Source of the DNA: Marthasterias glacialis
Lineage: Eukaryota > Echinodermata > Asteroidea > Forcipulatida > Asteriidae
Assembly: GCA_911728455.2 (NCBI GenBank)
Contig: OU452219.1
Coordinates: 19,375,397 to 19,439,396 of the forward strand
DNA length: 64,000 bases
Direction: 5' to 3'
Shown one piece after another: positions 11,216-23,020 of this stretch. The notes beneath the pieces are model-generated. The model was not told where the DNA came from. It saw nothing but the letters and a program-made list of their open reading frames with translations, and did no database searches. Every line of letters starts with the position of its first letter. Within the stretch, counting starts at the first letter, position 1. A program made the translations under genes and the position numbers.

Positions 11216-12845
11216 ACTTCTAACTAAAGAAAAAAAAACTACATCAGACATGTCTTGCTGGTAAACCGTATACGGACTTGTCATAATCACAGATATCCAG
11301 ACGCAGAATATTGGATTAATGAGTATCGTCTCCCTCCATGCTTTGACTGTTCCATCTAGGCCTACTCGTCATTCATCGGGATACACAAATATACCAGTTA
11401 CTAAACCAATTGTGCAATAAAACAGTTACAAGCATATTTTATTATTTAAATAAAGGATTCAAAAATATTCCTCAAATGATACAATGTGTTGAATATGATA
11501 CGTCAAGCATAATAGTGATGATCACTTCATGTAGCTGATAAAATCAAACATTTATTTAAAAGATGCAAATATGAGTGTGTGTGTGTGTTTTCTCTTAACC
11601 ACACCATTCATCATCAAAGTATTGTTTATCTAACAACCCCATATAAAACACGAGCCAGGACTTCAAGAAATGTTCAAACACTCGGCCATTATATGGCCAT
11701 AGGGTTGCCGTGAGCAAAGTGAGCTCTTTGTTGTATCTAATCTATGCAGCTGAAGTGTTTAAACTAAAAGATGGAGTCACCCTTGACCACACTGAAGCAA
11801 GATTTGTCATCTTATTCCAGCCCACTCCTCTAGCGAAAGAAGGAAAAACTGAACTCATCTTCCAGACCATACAGGGGTGTTTTCCCCCTTCTCCAATCCT
11901 TAATGCCAATCCTTAATGCCATTAAATGCTATACACAATACTTCAGCATGCACCCCGATCACCCCTCCGGGCCTGCCCACCACCACCTCCGCCACCCCAT
12001 GTTTTTCCACACACATGGCAAAACAACGGCAACGGTGCAGCATCTCATTGCCACAACTCATTAAAAAAAATAAACGAAAGGTAATAACATTTTTCAATTT
12101 CATCGTTAATTAAAAACTAATCGTTAAATAAAAACTACCGGTTTTTAAATACTCTGCTTTACATAGGTAAACAGACAATGAGCCGTTTCAAATAAATGGC
12201 CAGTATTCTAACCTTGTCATCCTTTTTTGAACAGGAACTTCTGATCCGTCATGTGAAGTGAGATGACTTACTGTTATTATGTTGTGTGTTAAACCAGTAG
12301 ATTCATAACTATAGAGCAGATGATTTACTGTACATATTGTAATATATTTGTTGATCAATTCTTTGAATAAAAAATAAAAAAAAAAATCCTCGCTGGTTCT
12401 CATGAACATATATAAGCCCGCAAAAAGTTACTATGCCCACTTTTAAATGTCTCAATACTAATTACGCTAACTTATTCTGAATAAATTAGATGGTTAAACA
12501 ACAAAAACCTTTTAACGGTCTTCCTGTTCTGGGACACTGGCGGTGTCGCAACGAAAGGGACTTCTTAAGAGGGTCGACCCCCAAGATCTGTGGCCTAAGC
12601 GTGCTCTGAGTAAAAAGTCGGGTATGTAGCATTCACCTCTCAGCAAATGTTACCGACTGACTGACCAACCGAACTCCAGCCATTTGTGTTTGATTTTAGG
12701 TTTTATCGTCAAGAAGGCAAAGCATCTAAATTACCGCATCATAACCGAACGATAACAACCGTTGCACGCTGTTTTTCTCAAAATGGTAAGTACCAGTACC
12801 CATTTCATTGAATGAAATGTCCACAGATTACTTTTATTGTGACGT

Positions 12846-13058
12846 TTATTCATTAGCCATCAGGTTGAAATGTCTTTTCCCTTCAACACCGGCATTATTT
12901 TGACACGACTCCATGATCTCCATGGGATACTCATCCGTCTGGACAAGAATGCATTCTCCTACCGATGTATATAGGACAAAAATCCCCCGATGTAAGAATT
13001 TGAAGAATGCAATCAACACCCTGCATAGATTACAAAGGGTCCTTCCAGAACCTCTCAA
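12846..13058 (-). CDS. Possible terminal exon, unrecognised
   Basis: Minus-strand frame of 70 codons after an acceptor (ATATTTTGACAG), ending TAA, with ACAATAAAAG shortly after as a possible polyadenylation signal. It encodes LIAFFKFLHRGIFVLYTSVG, then ECILVQTDEYPMEIMESC. No family recognised. The plus strand is open over part of the same stretch, so coding status is uncertain. Confidence 0.2.
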   Translation of the reverse strand: MRGSGRTLCNLCRVLIAFFKFLHRGIFVLYTSVGECILVQTDEYPMEIMESCQNNAGVEGKRHFNLMANE

Positions 13059-13304
13059 CTGTCAAAATATCCCATTATGGAATCCTACTCCGTAGGTTTT
13101 ACAGCCAAACTCATTGACACAATTATTAACACGTTAAACACTATAATACCAGACATCCAATGCAAATTGCAAACACAGCGTGGATAATCGACCAAACAAA
13201 TTCAATATTGATCCACCATCTGGTTGGAATGTTCTTTTGGGTGAACTTTAAGCTTGAGATATAATCCGGTATTTCAAAAATTGTAAATATCAGTGTTGAC
13301 TCAC

Positions 13305-13459
13305 CTCGAACTTTCAATCAATGACTCTGCGTATGGTACCACCGGTTGAGAATCCCTCTGGTTATTTCTTGATCCCGCGTGCGTATCAGCCCGAGAGATT
13401 TCCAACAGTCGGTCAAGGTGGAGCGTCCAACAACCACGGTCCAACCTCGCCAACAAGTT
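13305..13459 (-). CDS. Possible exon ending at a strong donor, unrecognised
   Basis: A minus-strand frame of 51 codons ends in phase 2 at TTCGAG-GTGAGTC. It reads LDRGCWTLHLDRLLEISRAD, then QRDSQPVVPYAESLIESS. The composition is protein-like and more GC-rich than its surroundings, but no ATG precedes it in frame before a stop, and the acceptor at 13059 does not fit its phase. It may be a 5' UTR exon or a relic. Confidence 0.2.
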
Positions 13460-13990
13460 TTATTTGTACAGTGTCATTCTGCGCCTGTTATCGGTACATG
13501 AGTCAAATTTAACCATGTAATGATTGGTTCTCTGATATCGTGTGCACAACAACCATTTTTACAAGCACATGTACCGTTGATTGACAGTCGGTATAGCCTT
13601 GCTCCATATAGAGTGCTGAAGAAGAGCTGGGTTTCTATGAATATTCATTAGCAAAATTTCAGACCAATCAAATTATGATGTCGCTTCACCCTCGCTATCC
13701 ACACACACAGCGGCTGAACGTCAGCTGTATGCATGTATTAGACTTGTGTTGATACATTTAGCTCAAACGCCTTACGTCACATACGTTCATAATTATTCAC
13801 GTCATCGACAAGACAAAACAAACAACAGAATTTGAAACCAACATGTAGCTTGCGAAATTAAATAAAAGCCTCTGCTAAATCTTGCTCAATGTTCTGACTA
13901 TATTGCTAAGTTATTGTTAACTGTACGACCATGGTCCAAACACTGAAGTTATACTCATGGTAATCAGTCAGATGGTCATTTGCTTAAAAC

Positions 13991-14350
13991 AATTATTATT
14001 ATTGTATATTTCTGGTAATGAATTCAAGGATGACTCATAAGTGAGCTTAATCACTGTAGCTCTCAAGCCTGAGGAAACCCGCTAACAAGGGGGCTTGCTA
14101 TGTGAACCAAAAACACCTGGGTAATTCCCTTATTCTTCCACGATAAGTGTTCTGGGTTCTTTTACGTGCACTGTCAATCCTAGTACACGGGACCTACGGC
14201 TTAATGTTCCATCCGAAGGACGAAGCAATTGTAGTAAAGTATTTTTACTCAATGACACAAGTGCCACGACCGGGATTCGAACCCACACTCTGCTGCCGAC
14301 AACACCAGAACTTGAGTCCGCCGGTGAGCTAGACCGCTCGGCCACGACAC
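13991..14350 (-). mobile_element. tRNA-Leu-headed SINE, copy 1 (near full length)
   Basis: The minus strand starts with a tRNA-like head: GTGTCGTGGCCGAGCGGT (A box), a long variable arm, and GGGTTCGAATCCCGGTCGTG (B box), then CACTTGTGTC and a 200-base body ending in an (AAT)n tail at 13991. Class II head of the Leu/Ser type. The same unit lies on the plus strand at 48924-49243. Confidence 0.8.
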
Positions 14351-16192
14351 TTTTGGGGCTCGGGTAGTTCAGAAATGGTTGCTGCTGGGGTCGGGTATGT
14401 GTACAAACTGACCTCGGTGTTTTCGCGGCTCCTACACCTACACCATTAGCCCTCGAATGAACCAACTAAAAACAAAACATCGCATTCCTAAACTTGCACT
14501 CACACTGTGCCATCTGCGTATGTTGGTTGAATCAAAACGCGTCCCCAATAAATTGTTGATGCGAAAAATGCTCTCGAGTTTGTCATATTATGTATGGAAG
14601 AATTGAAATAATTAGCAAGGCCGCGATGTACGTGCGTAGGTATTGATTTTCTTGAAATTCTATTTTGTTTTATTTATCATTATAATTCTTTAATTTTGCA
14701 TATACATCAGACTGTGTTGTTGGGCTTCATTGTTCCAGAGCAAGGACAATTCAAACCCGTTTGTCAAACCATTGCTCAAATAGAACCGTACACGGCCACC
14801 TGGCGGCTTGGGGCCTGAGGTTCGAGCTGCAATCGTTTCTATGGAAGTCCGCGGTGGAGGCTACGAAATATTTTGAATGTATGGATGTTTTTTTAAAGAT
14901 AAAAAACACGATGTCATAGCTATTAATCATGATGTAAAGGGAAAGGTATTGAAAAGGCAAACCAACACCCCAACAAACAGTCAAACACAAATCTGAAGTA
15001 AATGAAGGTTGGTTGGTGGTTGTTTTGGGAGGCGTCGACAGTCGTTCGGGACAGTTCTTTTCAGAACTAAGTTGTCCCCCGAATTCCGAAATCTACTCCG
15101 CGGTAGTAGAATAATAACAGGGCAAGTTCTCACAAGAACAATCTACTGTATAAATAGCAAAGTAGATATAATCACATGGTGTTACCGCAAACCAAATAAA
15201 CATTGATACCTCACCATGCAATGCCTCAAGACCCACATCCTCGTTCACCTTCTCTATTTCAATAGGCCCAACTTGTGAGATCTTCCTATTCCTAGACAAG
15301 AATTTCCATTGATTCATTTTCTTTTCTTTTAACAGTTTCATTAATACTATTCTTTAAACGCGATATCTTAGTTCCATTAATCTAACCAAATCTATTATTA
15401 GCCGTTTTGTCTTTAGAAGCTGGCACATACATCTTCTGCTAGTTGGTCTCGTAAAATCCCCGAACAACAATTCGAAGTTATCAACAGAGGGCAGTATTTC
15501 ATGAAAACGTCTACAAATTAAAACTTTTGCCCACCGCCTTTGGTCACAAGTTGCACAGATCCAGCACACACAGGCCTATACGTTCTTTTAATTTAACGGT
15601 ATTTTTAATAAAAAAGGAAATTTCCAATAAATGTTGAAACATAACCAATGTTTACAAAATATTCTGTGTTTAGCTGTAAATTCACCTAATACTAGTTTAC
15701 AATATAGGTAGCTTGGATATTTACAGATATGAAGTATATGCTTATTACATTATAAACATTATGATGAACTGATACTATAGGCTACTTTTTTTGTTTTACA
15801 TTAACAAAAAGTAGTATAAAAGATTACATAGTAATGGGTAGTCTCAACTACCAAAAATATCAATGAGCAAACAATGTGATTGCTGTTCAAATGTGGTTAT
15901 TTTCCGGGCCTGCTTTCAAAGGCTCGTGTATTTACACATTACACAGGGTGAATTTCCTTCATTCAACTTTGAGGTATAGATCCTATAAAAAAAACCATTT
16001 TGCTCTAAATTTAGGCCACACATTTTAAGATCATAAAATTACCGCAAACATTGATTTAAAGCACTTGGATTTTAGTACGACGGTGATGGTATTCATCATT
16101 ATTTTCAATACATTCTGCAAATGTACCCCATCATAATTTTGACCATGTTGAACACCTAAACTCCACCCCGTGGTTTCCTTATAGCTCCCGTT
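14351..16192. other. Region 3' of OST-alpha copy B
   Basis: Probable 3' UTR and intergenic DNA. Near 15218-15341 a minus-strand frame (MNQWKFLSRNRKISQVGPIE, then VNEDVGLEALH) ends at a good donor (GCATG-GTGAGG); no partner exon or family was found. The rest is AT-rich. Confidence 0.3.
15045..15157 (+). promoter_or_regulatory. Two palindromes followed by a TATA-like box
   Basis: AGTTCTTTTCAGAACT at 15053-15068 lies inside a larger pair TTCGGGACA/TGTCCCCCGAA. GTTCTCACAAGAAC lies at 15126-15139, and TATAAATAG at 15149. The order looks like a promoter from a retroelement terminal repeat, but no element boundaries or coding region could be tied to it. Confidence 0.3.
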
Positions 16193-19100
16193 CTACACTT
16201 CACTTGCAGTCTTTTGGTTTAGTTCATTCATCACCTTTTCGTTGATGAGCCCGTTGTTGTTATGACCGGAGTCGCTATCATTCTCTGATGGCGCTGTCTT
16301 CGTTTCCGTGCCTTTCTGTTGCTCTGACTCCATGGTGACGACCGAATACTGCCCAAACATGGCCAGCCGACCACCGACGGGGGCGCTCTCGTCTACGATG
16401 TCCATGTTTCCGAAACGGCCCCGGAAGTACATCCGGCTGAGAACGCCGAAGAACAGCATCTCCACCACAACCATCATGTCGCCAATGTCTGAATTAAGGG
16501 GAGACAAGAGTACGAATTATAGAACCAAAGAAAGAAATTTCTGTTAATACTTTTCAAAAGAACGACAATGCCGAAACTTGTAGTCTGTTTTTAGCCAAAG
16601 GATCATATGGGAAGTTTTATTTTCCGTAGGCCTCGGATACATGTACAAGTGAAGGGCAGAGTAAAGTTTAAAAATTGTTATATTCAAGCTAATTACTACG
16701 AGGATAACACTACATTGTACCCATCAATAAAATACTCTAGCTGTAGTGTCTTCTCTTTGAACTTATGTCGATTAGTTTGGATTTTTATAAATCTTTTAAT
16801 GATTTGCCCCTCCTTTTAAAAGGCCTTTTAAAAGAGTTTCGTATTTCTTTTGTTTGTTACAAGTGTCCATGTTCAGTGCGTTTTGTTTTATTGTTTTTTT
16901 TTCTCAACCGGTACCACGTCGATACTCGATTTGTTTTGTTCATGTAAAAATATCTAAACTCATTAAAACTTACAGTTTGCTCTGGATTCGGAATTAAATG
17001 GGGGCACGCACGGTATGACACCAATATCAGCGAGAATGGACAGGATCAGGTTCTGTGTGCTGATGATAATCAGCACCATCTGCACGATGAAGAATTTGGG
17101 TCTGATGCGGTACGATTTGAGGGGTTCCAGTGAGGCAGTCAGGAAGAGGATGATGCCGTAGAGGGCGACCAGACCGGAGGTAATTGAGACGGTCGTCAGG
17201 TAGATGTACGGCTCGTTCAAGGCAATCTGCAATTTGAAAGGATTGAAATCGTGACGTTTTTATAACTGATGCGTCAGTTTGGATTGTCAGAGGTGACAGG
17301 GTGTGACTCGAAAGGGAGTCGAACCCCTGACGTTCTTTGTTAACACAGGCACCAGACAAACTGTATAGTTGATTTGCAATGCGCACAATGGGTGGCAATG
17401 CTTTACAACTAAGTCATCAAATGCTATTTCCACCGATTCCATTAAAGAACTGCATCGATCATCCAAAATGCTATCAAGTACGCCTATGGTTTTGGATACA
17501 TTTTAGCCACAGAATGTTAAGACCGTTCCAACCTAGGGTTCGTTGGAGTTCATTGAGTTTTTTTTCAGGAATGAAAGAGACCTTGGCATGATTAAACTTT
17601 AATGACGTCGACTACATTTCAGTTTACGTCATCAATACAAATGGTTTATTTTTGTCAGTTATTTTGTTTTCATCGATCTTCTCTGCGCATCCTCTGTCCA
17701 TCCTCTGTCCTTCAAAAGGCACCCGCTTGAAATCCACATGGCGTGCATTTTTAAAAAGGAAAACGGTTGGTTAGCAAGAACTCTTGGTTCTATTTGTTTG
17801 CTTACCAGGGAAAGGGGTTCACTGAGAATATGGTACACTCAGATTACACACAGGTCATTGTATAAATTCCTCATTAGTCACTGCCTAAAATAGACCGATC
17901 CATTAAGCCCCGCCCCTAAACTTATTGGCCAATCACAGCATTGGCTAAATCACCGCTGCACACGTACACGTGGGCAGCACATTGTGCGTCTCTTCAATGC
18001 CACACTGCACGACATGAACGAACGTGAACATTTTTATCGTGTCGGACTTTTGTGGGACTTTCGATGGCACACCCAAGGCTGTGATTGGTCAACGCGTATG
18101 AGGGCGGGGCTTAATGGATCGGTCTGTTGTTATTTCAAACAGATGTGAGCAAAACTGTTAAACCCGACCAGGGCTAATCCAGTTCGGCCTTACCTCCCCG
18201 TGTTTGTATTTCCCATCAGTCCATAACACCAAGGAGATGAAGAAGGTCAAAGGTCGTACGAAAGCCACCTGCATCACCAGCCGCTTCAGTCGACGAAGGT
18301 TCTTCCTGTTGGACGTTAGAGATACAGTAGAAAAACTGAGAAAAATGGAATGCTGTATGGTGAATTGATAAACCCATGAAACCAACTGCCATAAGGCAGC
18401 CCACCACCGTACGGTGACTCCCTACCACGCTTAATTTGCGCTCTAATTGTGCCGCAACATACCGTACCGTCATGTTTGTATATAAATTTCGGACCCTTGA
18501 CTTTCCCACGAGATCCCATCTCCAACATATCAATGTTTGGTTAGTTCCCTCTATTGTATGAACATATTGCACTACGAAAAATTCGATTTACTGTCTATAA
18601 AGCAATACACGAGGTGAAATCTGCTCTGCTTTTCTGTCATTAAATTACAAATAAATGAAAACCAATATTGTCCTAATGCTGTCACCCACTCAATCCGCAG
18701 ATTTTCAAGTGGGACGCGTGCAAATTCTGTCCCTTCACAAATTTCACAATTTTAGGCCATGTTGAGAACAGAGGATTCACAGCATCAATTTCTTACGGTG
18801 TGATGGTGATCTTGGGCAAACAGCATGGGCAGCAGCACGTGAGAGGAGGGCTAGCCAGTGATATCTGCTGATCTTTTAGTTTCTCCACCACGGCGTGCTT
18901 GCCTCCGTAGTAGTCAATGATGAGCATGAGGAATTGGAACAGAGCAACTGAGAAATACCTGAGTAAACAGAGACGCCACGGGGTGATTAATATATAGAGG
19001 GTAGCATCTGAAATTTCATTTGGAAAAAGTTTTATTTTGATCACTATTTTGTAGGACAAAATGATAAGGCAGTGGTTATTTATTTTATTAATTTATTTAA

Positions 19101-20438
19101 ACGACGGTATATACGTGGTAACCTATTCAACCAAGGTTGTTTTTCAAGGCTGGGAGGCCGTGTGGCTTAAAAACATCTGAAATTTATGAACAATGTACAA
19201 GGTAAAATAAATAATAATATGCATGAAAATGTTAAGTGTTTCGTTGGAAGACAGTAGAGAGTGTAGTAAAACTAACATGTTGATATTGCTATAAATTAAC
19301 ATGCACAAAGTCCTGGCCCGGTGATGACCGTGTCCGAATCAAGTGACTTTGGCTGCGGCTACGGCTACGGCCGTGAGTAGGAGCGACAATGGGCTTTTTT
19401 TAATTGAATAGGCTTTTAAGCAATATAGCCGTTGCCACTACAGAAGCCATTTAATTCGGACACGGCCTGGCTCAAAAGTAATGTACTGTCAGCTTTCAAT
19501 TAAGGTACGGTTGTATCAATTTCAAAGATGCGCCTGAAGAGCAAAGAGTGTCGAAAAAAAGACGCCATGCGTCTCTGTGCGGCTTCGTAAACAGTCTATC
19601 TGGAGTTTACACATAATCGTTTATTAATGCCCAATATAACCACAATATCTAACACCTGTGAACCGTGTTGTTATAAATCCATTTCCAATAGCAAATTTGA
19701 TTGTCACGTAAAAGGCTTCGGCTTCTAGCCGTCTAACACATTAATTTTAGCAAATTGCCACATATTGGTCCAGTATTAGTTCCAGGCATCGATTTCACAA
19801 AGATGAATTGTTAATATTGGCACAGTAATTTGTGTTGTGACATCACACTTTGATATAGTAATTAAGATTGATACACACAGTTAGGATCAATCTTAGCTCT
19901 TTGTGAAATCGGCCCCCTGGGTGGTAAGACTACAGTCAACAGGTTTGAAAAAGATTCTGGTTTTTAATTTTCTATATCATCTGATGAAACAAATCTCAAT
20001 CGATGCGGGTCACTTAATTACAGGCAGACATGTAGTCAAACAGGTTTTCTTTTTGTTATTTACTTACATCGACGCTAGAAGCATATTAAGAAGATGGGCC
20101 GATGGAACGTACAAGGAAAACAGCGAGGTGACTGACATTACCTGTATTTGATAAACAACGTCATGAAAGGTCAAAACTATGCACCAATATACCAAATTTC
20201 ATTATTCTGATACACGTGACTCCCGGAATTTAGACGACGGTATTTTTATCAGTATTGTTATAAATGACAGAACTTACTGGATATATGCCCATCAGGACTG
20301 TGAGACGAACCCTTCGTCTACTGTTAGGGATCTTCTTGTTGACGTTCATCACGGATTCTATAAAAAGAATCACGGTGAGAACTGACACAGCGGTCATGAA
20401 GAAGATGGCGACGATGGCGGCAGCGCTTTTGCTGATAT
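16193..20438 (-). CDS. Organic solute transporter alpha-like, tandem copy B
   Basis: Second SLC51A/OST-alpha family gene, same strand as copy A. Six exons read in phase: 20438-20278, 20141-20068, 18958-18797, 18305-18194, 17226-16974 and 16488-16193 (TAG), giving about 352 residues without the N-terminal exon. In order: first membrane segment (AAAIVAIFFMTAVSVLTVIL), a basic loop NKKIPNSRRRVR, SVTSLFSLYVPSAH, the membrane segment VALFQFLMLIIDYYGGK, the Cys cluster CCCPCCLP, RPLTFFISLVLWTDGKYKHG, then LYGIILFLTASL, the RPKFFIVQMVLIIIS segment, SILADIGVIPCVPPFNSESR, and a final membrane exon ending SRMYFRGRFG. This order matches vertebrate OST-alpha, including the Cys cluster and the Pro-Pro-rich loop before the last helix. 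The hydrophilic tail of about 80 residues is longer than in vertebrates and rich in Glu, Asn and Ser. Intron phases match copy A. The first exon must end in phase 1; see the candidate at 22975-23020. Confidence 0.9.
17892..18125. mobile_element. MITE with AGACCGATCC inverted ends, copy 1 (234 bp)
   Basis: Starts AGACCGATCCATTAAGCCCC and ends with its exact inverse. The paired ends continue imperfectly to about 48 bases and include CCAATCACAGC. It lies in the OST-alpha copy B intron between 17226 and 18194. The outer 22 bases are shared with 51172-51634. Confidence 0.75.
19326..19466. mobile_element. GC-rich palindromic element, GTGTCCGAAT ends
   Basis: Left GACCGTGTCCGAATC and right TTAATTCGGACACGGCC, with GGCTGCGGCTACGGCTACGG inside the left arm. 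Related partial copies lie at 26034-26169 and 37630-37746. Confidence 0.55.
19782..19920. mobile_element. Palindromic MITE with CCAGG ends and TTTCACAAAG arms
   Basis: Ends CCAGGCATCGATTTCACAAA and TTTGTGAAATCGGCCCCCTGG-like sequence, with a second inner pair around CAATCTTA/TAAGATTG. Lies 148 bases from the OST-alpha copy B exon at 20068. Part of the inside recurs at 40625-40700. Confidence 0.55.
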
Positions 20439-20904
20439 CTACAGAAATGGAGTATATCAAGAATTGACGTCAAATTATAAAACAAAGGTGACAGGCATTA
20501 TTTTCATGTTTAGCATCACGGAATCAAGGGAAACCAACACGTGACAGTCACGGCTTATATATATTTTAGTTTTGAGATTTAAAAAAGTGACAGTGCGTTT
20601 GTGTTCATTCCATTTGTGAATTTTGAAGAGAAGCAAGAAATAGAAATAACAGCGTTTTTGTATGACCTGCCATTTATCATGTTCGATACACCACTGATTA
20701 TTTTTGTAATGACTCATGATTCACAGACGTTATGCTAAAATTCAGTTCAACTGTCTGAATTCTCTTCCAATCTGACCCTGTATATATATATCATTTTTGC
20801 CCTTGGAACATTTTTTTATATATATATATCACGCTGACACCATCTTTGTTGAGTCCCCTGTGTGCAGTTATTAATAATGCATGCCGATTCAAATTTACAA
20901 AAAG

Positions 20905-20988
20905 GCTATTTGCCCTCCCAGCCTCACTTTGGTTACACTGATTTAAATGGGAGAAATACAATATGGATGCCGCATGATAAAAGGTCTA
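20905..20988. mobile_element. MITE fragment, TAGACCTTT family
   Basis: Right half of the family only: GGCTATTTGCCCTCCCAGCC, GGTTACACTGATTTAAATGG and CATGATAAAAGGTCTA. The left half is missing. The 21-bp minisatellite begins 32 bases further on. Confidence 0.5.
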
Positions 20989-21019
20989 TGAGAACGGGGG
21001 AACCAGATCACCCTTAATA

Positions 21020-21200
21020 CCGACAGATTGTCGTTTTGGACCGACAGATTGTTGTTTTGGACCGACAGATTGTCGTTTTGGACCGACAGATTGTCGTTTT
21101 GGACCGACAGATTGTCGTTTTGGATCGACAGATTGTCGTTTTGGACCGACAGATTGTCGTTTTGGACCGACAGATTGTCGTTTTGAACCGACAGATTGTC
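21020..21200. repeat. 21-bp minisatellite, eight and a half units
   Basis: Unit CCGACAGATTGTCGTTTTGGA, starting every 21 bases from 21020, with single-base changes (TTG for TCG in the second unit, TCG for CCG in the sixth, one GAA for GGA). The period is a multiple of three and the array is open on both strands. Each unit holds the inverted pair CGACA-GAT-TGTCG. No spacers, so not a CRISPR array. Confidence 0.9.
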
Positions 21201-22974
21201 TGTTGGGAAGGGCCGTTGGGAGCAAACGGTGGTAGGGGAGCACCTTTCTCTATGCGGTCAGTCTTTTTGGTTGTATGGGTAAAGTTCAGTGAGAATTTTT
21301 GTCCTTGGATAATTTTTTTGCAAGATAAATAGACTGAAGGCAAATGGATTATAGGTTTTGGACAAAAGGATTAGGAACTGTTTTCTTAGGGGTGTTAACT
21401 TAGGGAAAGTGTGAGCTACAATTCGGTACCGTTAACTAAACAGTTCCAGGCAGTCGGCATTGACACTATGGTTTCTGGCCCATTTATCTTTGCTCAAAGG
21501 ATATGTAACATTGACATAAATTCTCTATTCAAGAAAGTTCACAAACAAATTTCGTTAAGCACTAGCTTAGTTTCTATTTCGAAGTGAGACTTTTTCTCTT
21601 TTAAATCAAAGAAAAAGTAAATGTCAAATAGATTCAAACTGCGAGCAAGTATATACTTTGTAACATGTTTGTCCTTTGCCCGTAAAAATAATAAACTTTG
21701 ACACATTTTTGGAAGATGTCTCACAGAAAGTCGAATTAAGTAGGAACTGGTACCCGGTATGCTATATAGTAATAACCAAACCAGTTATGATATGATAGTT
21801 GGGGATGCATTCGCTATAAATGAAGTAACCCCAAGGCATCTCGAGCATGGACTTGATGACAAGTCGTTTGATAGTTGTGTTTTGTTGCTGAAATTCAGTC
21901 GAAATCCATCGCTGTGGTAATAATAGTACAAGAGTAATTGCCCGAGTTGCGACATATCTAATTGGAATGGTCGATCTCCGCAAAATGGGGACGAGACAAC
22001 ACACGTCCCCGCGAAAGATAGAAATAGCGCGCGCAGTGACTTTTGCGCGTGGAGCCAATTACTGACTTGGCACCAAGTCTATCTCGAGCATTGCCAAGAA
22101 TCCAGCTATTTAATTATGTACAATGTGCTCTGGATATGGAACACATTCTGCAGAGTGACTGCGATGTTACCTTTGAAAAGTTCATCTGAAGTTAGCTCTC
22201 CGGACGGGCATGGACTCCTGGTAATGTTTGACGCCATAACTGACCGGCCCTCGGGACGAATCTGCAACTTTCTTAAGATTAGTTATTCCTCCGAGTCCTG
22301 AAGAAGGAGGAACAAAACACAAATAAAATGTACCTGTCATTTAGCGCTTTGTTTTTGTCTTCTGCATTGCGCTCTGATGGGCTACAGCTGATCACGTTCA
22401 TGTTTGCGAATGGGTTTAAATGTTTCTTCTATGATTCCATCGTTGTTTGGCTTTAACTTAATAAACAAGTCCCATTGGGTTCGTACACCGTGGCAAAAAT
22501 CTTAGGTTTACACGCATAATACAACACATATTATTTCAATCGGTAAAAAGTTCCTGTTTGCGAGTACAGCTTGGGACTTGATTCCACAAAGCTGGCGCGA
22601 GCAGCAAGCATTAGTCAACTGCTAAGCAAAAAAGAACAGAGCACTATAGTCAGACAATAAACAACAGGTGAACTTTTGACTGTTTTTTTGTTAAGCAAAT
22701 TTGGGAGCACGAGCTGCAGTAGCTCTTAGAAACTTTTAGCCTCGATGAATTCATTTTGTTGTAATGAACAAACTCCCAATGTTCAAGTAGGAATGGCTTC
22801 GTTTGTAGAAGATGAGTATAGAGACGATTCTTGATTATAAATCACTGCCATTGTAGATTGTGAATGCTGCAAAACTGTGGTCGGGAAAGATCATGGCACC
22901 GGGTTTGGTTGTAGTAAACACCATGACAAAAAAACAACAACTCTGAAATCAATTGGCAATCACTTATTGCTCAC

Positions 22975-23020
22975 CTTGTGAAATAATAAGCGAATGTTGT
23001 GAAGTATATGCACAAATCAT
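22975..23020 (-). CDS. Candidate first coding exon of OST-alpha copy B
   Basis: An ATG at 23020 opens a 15-codon frame (MICAYTSQHSLIISQ) that ends in phase 1 at a strong donor (CAAG then GTGAGC). Phase 1 is what the first membrane exon at 20438 needs, and the joined codon would be Asp before ISKSAAAIV. Against it: the peptide is much shorter than exon 1 of copy A and lacks the Cys-x-x-x-Pro pattern. A second good donor at about 23132 (GCACG then GTAAGTG) could end a 5' UTR exon. Only transcript data can decide. Confidence 0.25.

Larger units (their letters stand above)
7741..12845. other. Intergenic stretch between the OST-alpha copies
   Basis: Apart from the MITE at 8864 and the LINE end at 10795, this holds AT-rich DNA, a short (TG)n at 11575-11588 and T-rich tracts near 9390. 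Several open frames of 60-130 codons occur on both strands (for example 8466-8861) but show low-complexity or shifting composition and no splice support. Confidence 0.4.

Noticed and set aside
14130-14465. 111-codon minus-strand open frame
   Set aside because: It is a translation of the SINE at 13991-14350, including its tRNA head.
21020-21200. CRISPR-like array
   Set aside because: Units abut with no spacers, and the genome is eukaryotic; it is a minisatellite.
21762-22058. 98-codon minus-strand open frame as exon 1 of OST-alpha copy B
   Set aside because: It ends with a Cys-Pro stretch a little like the family N-terminus, but the only donor available (GTTTGG) is poor and the sequence otherwise does not match.
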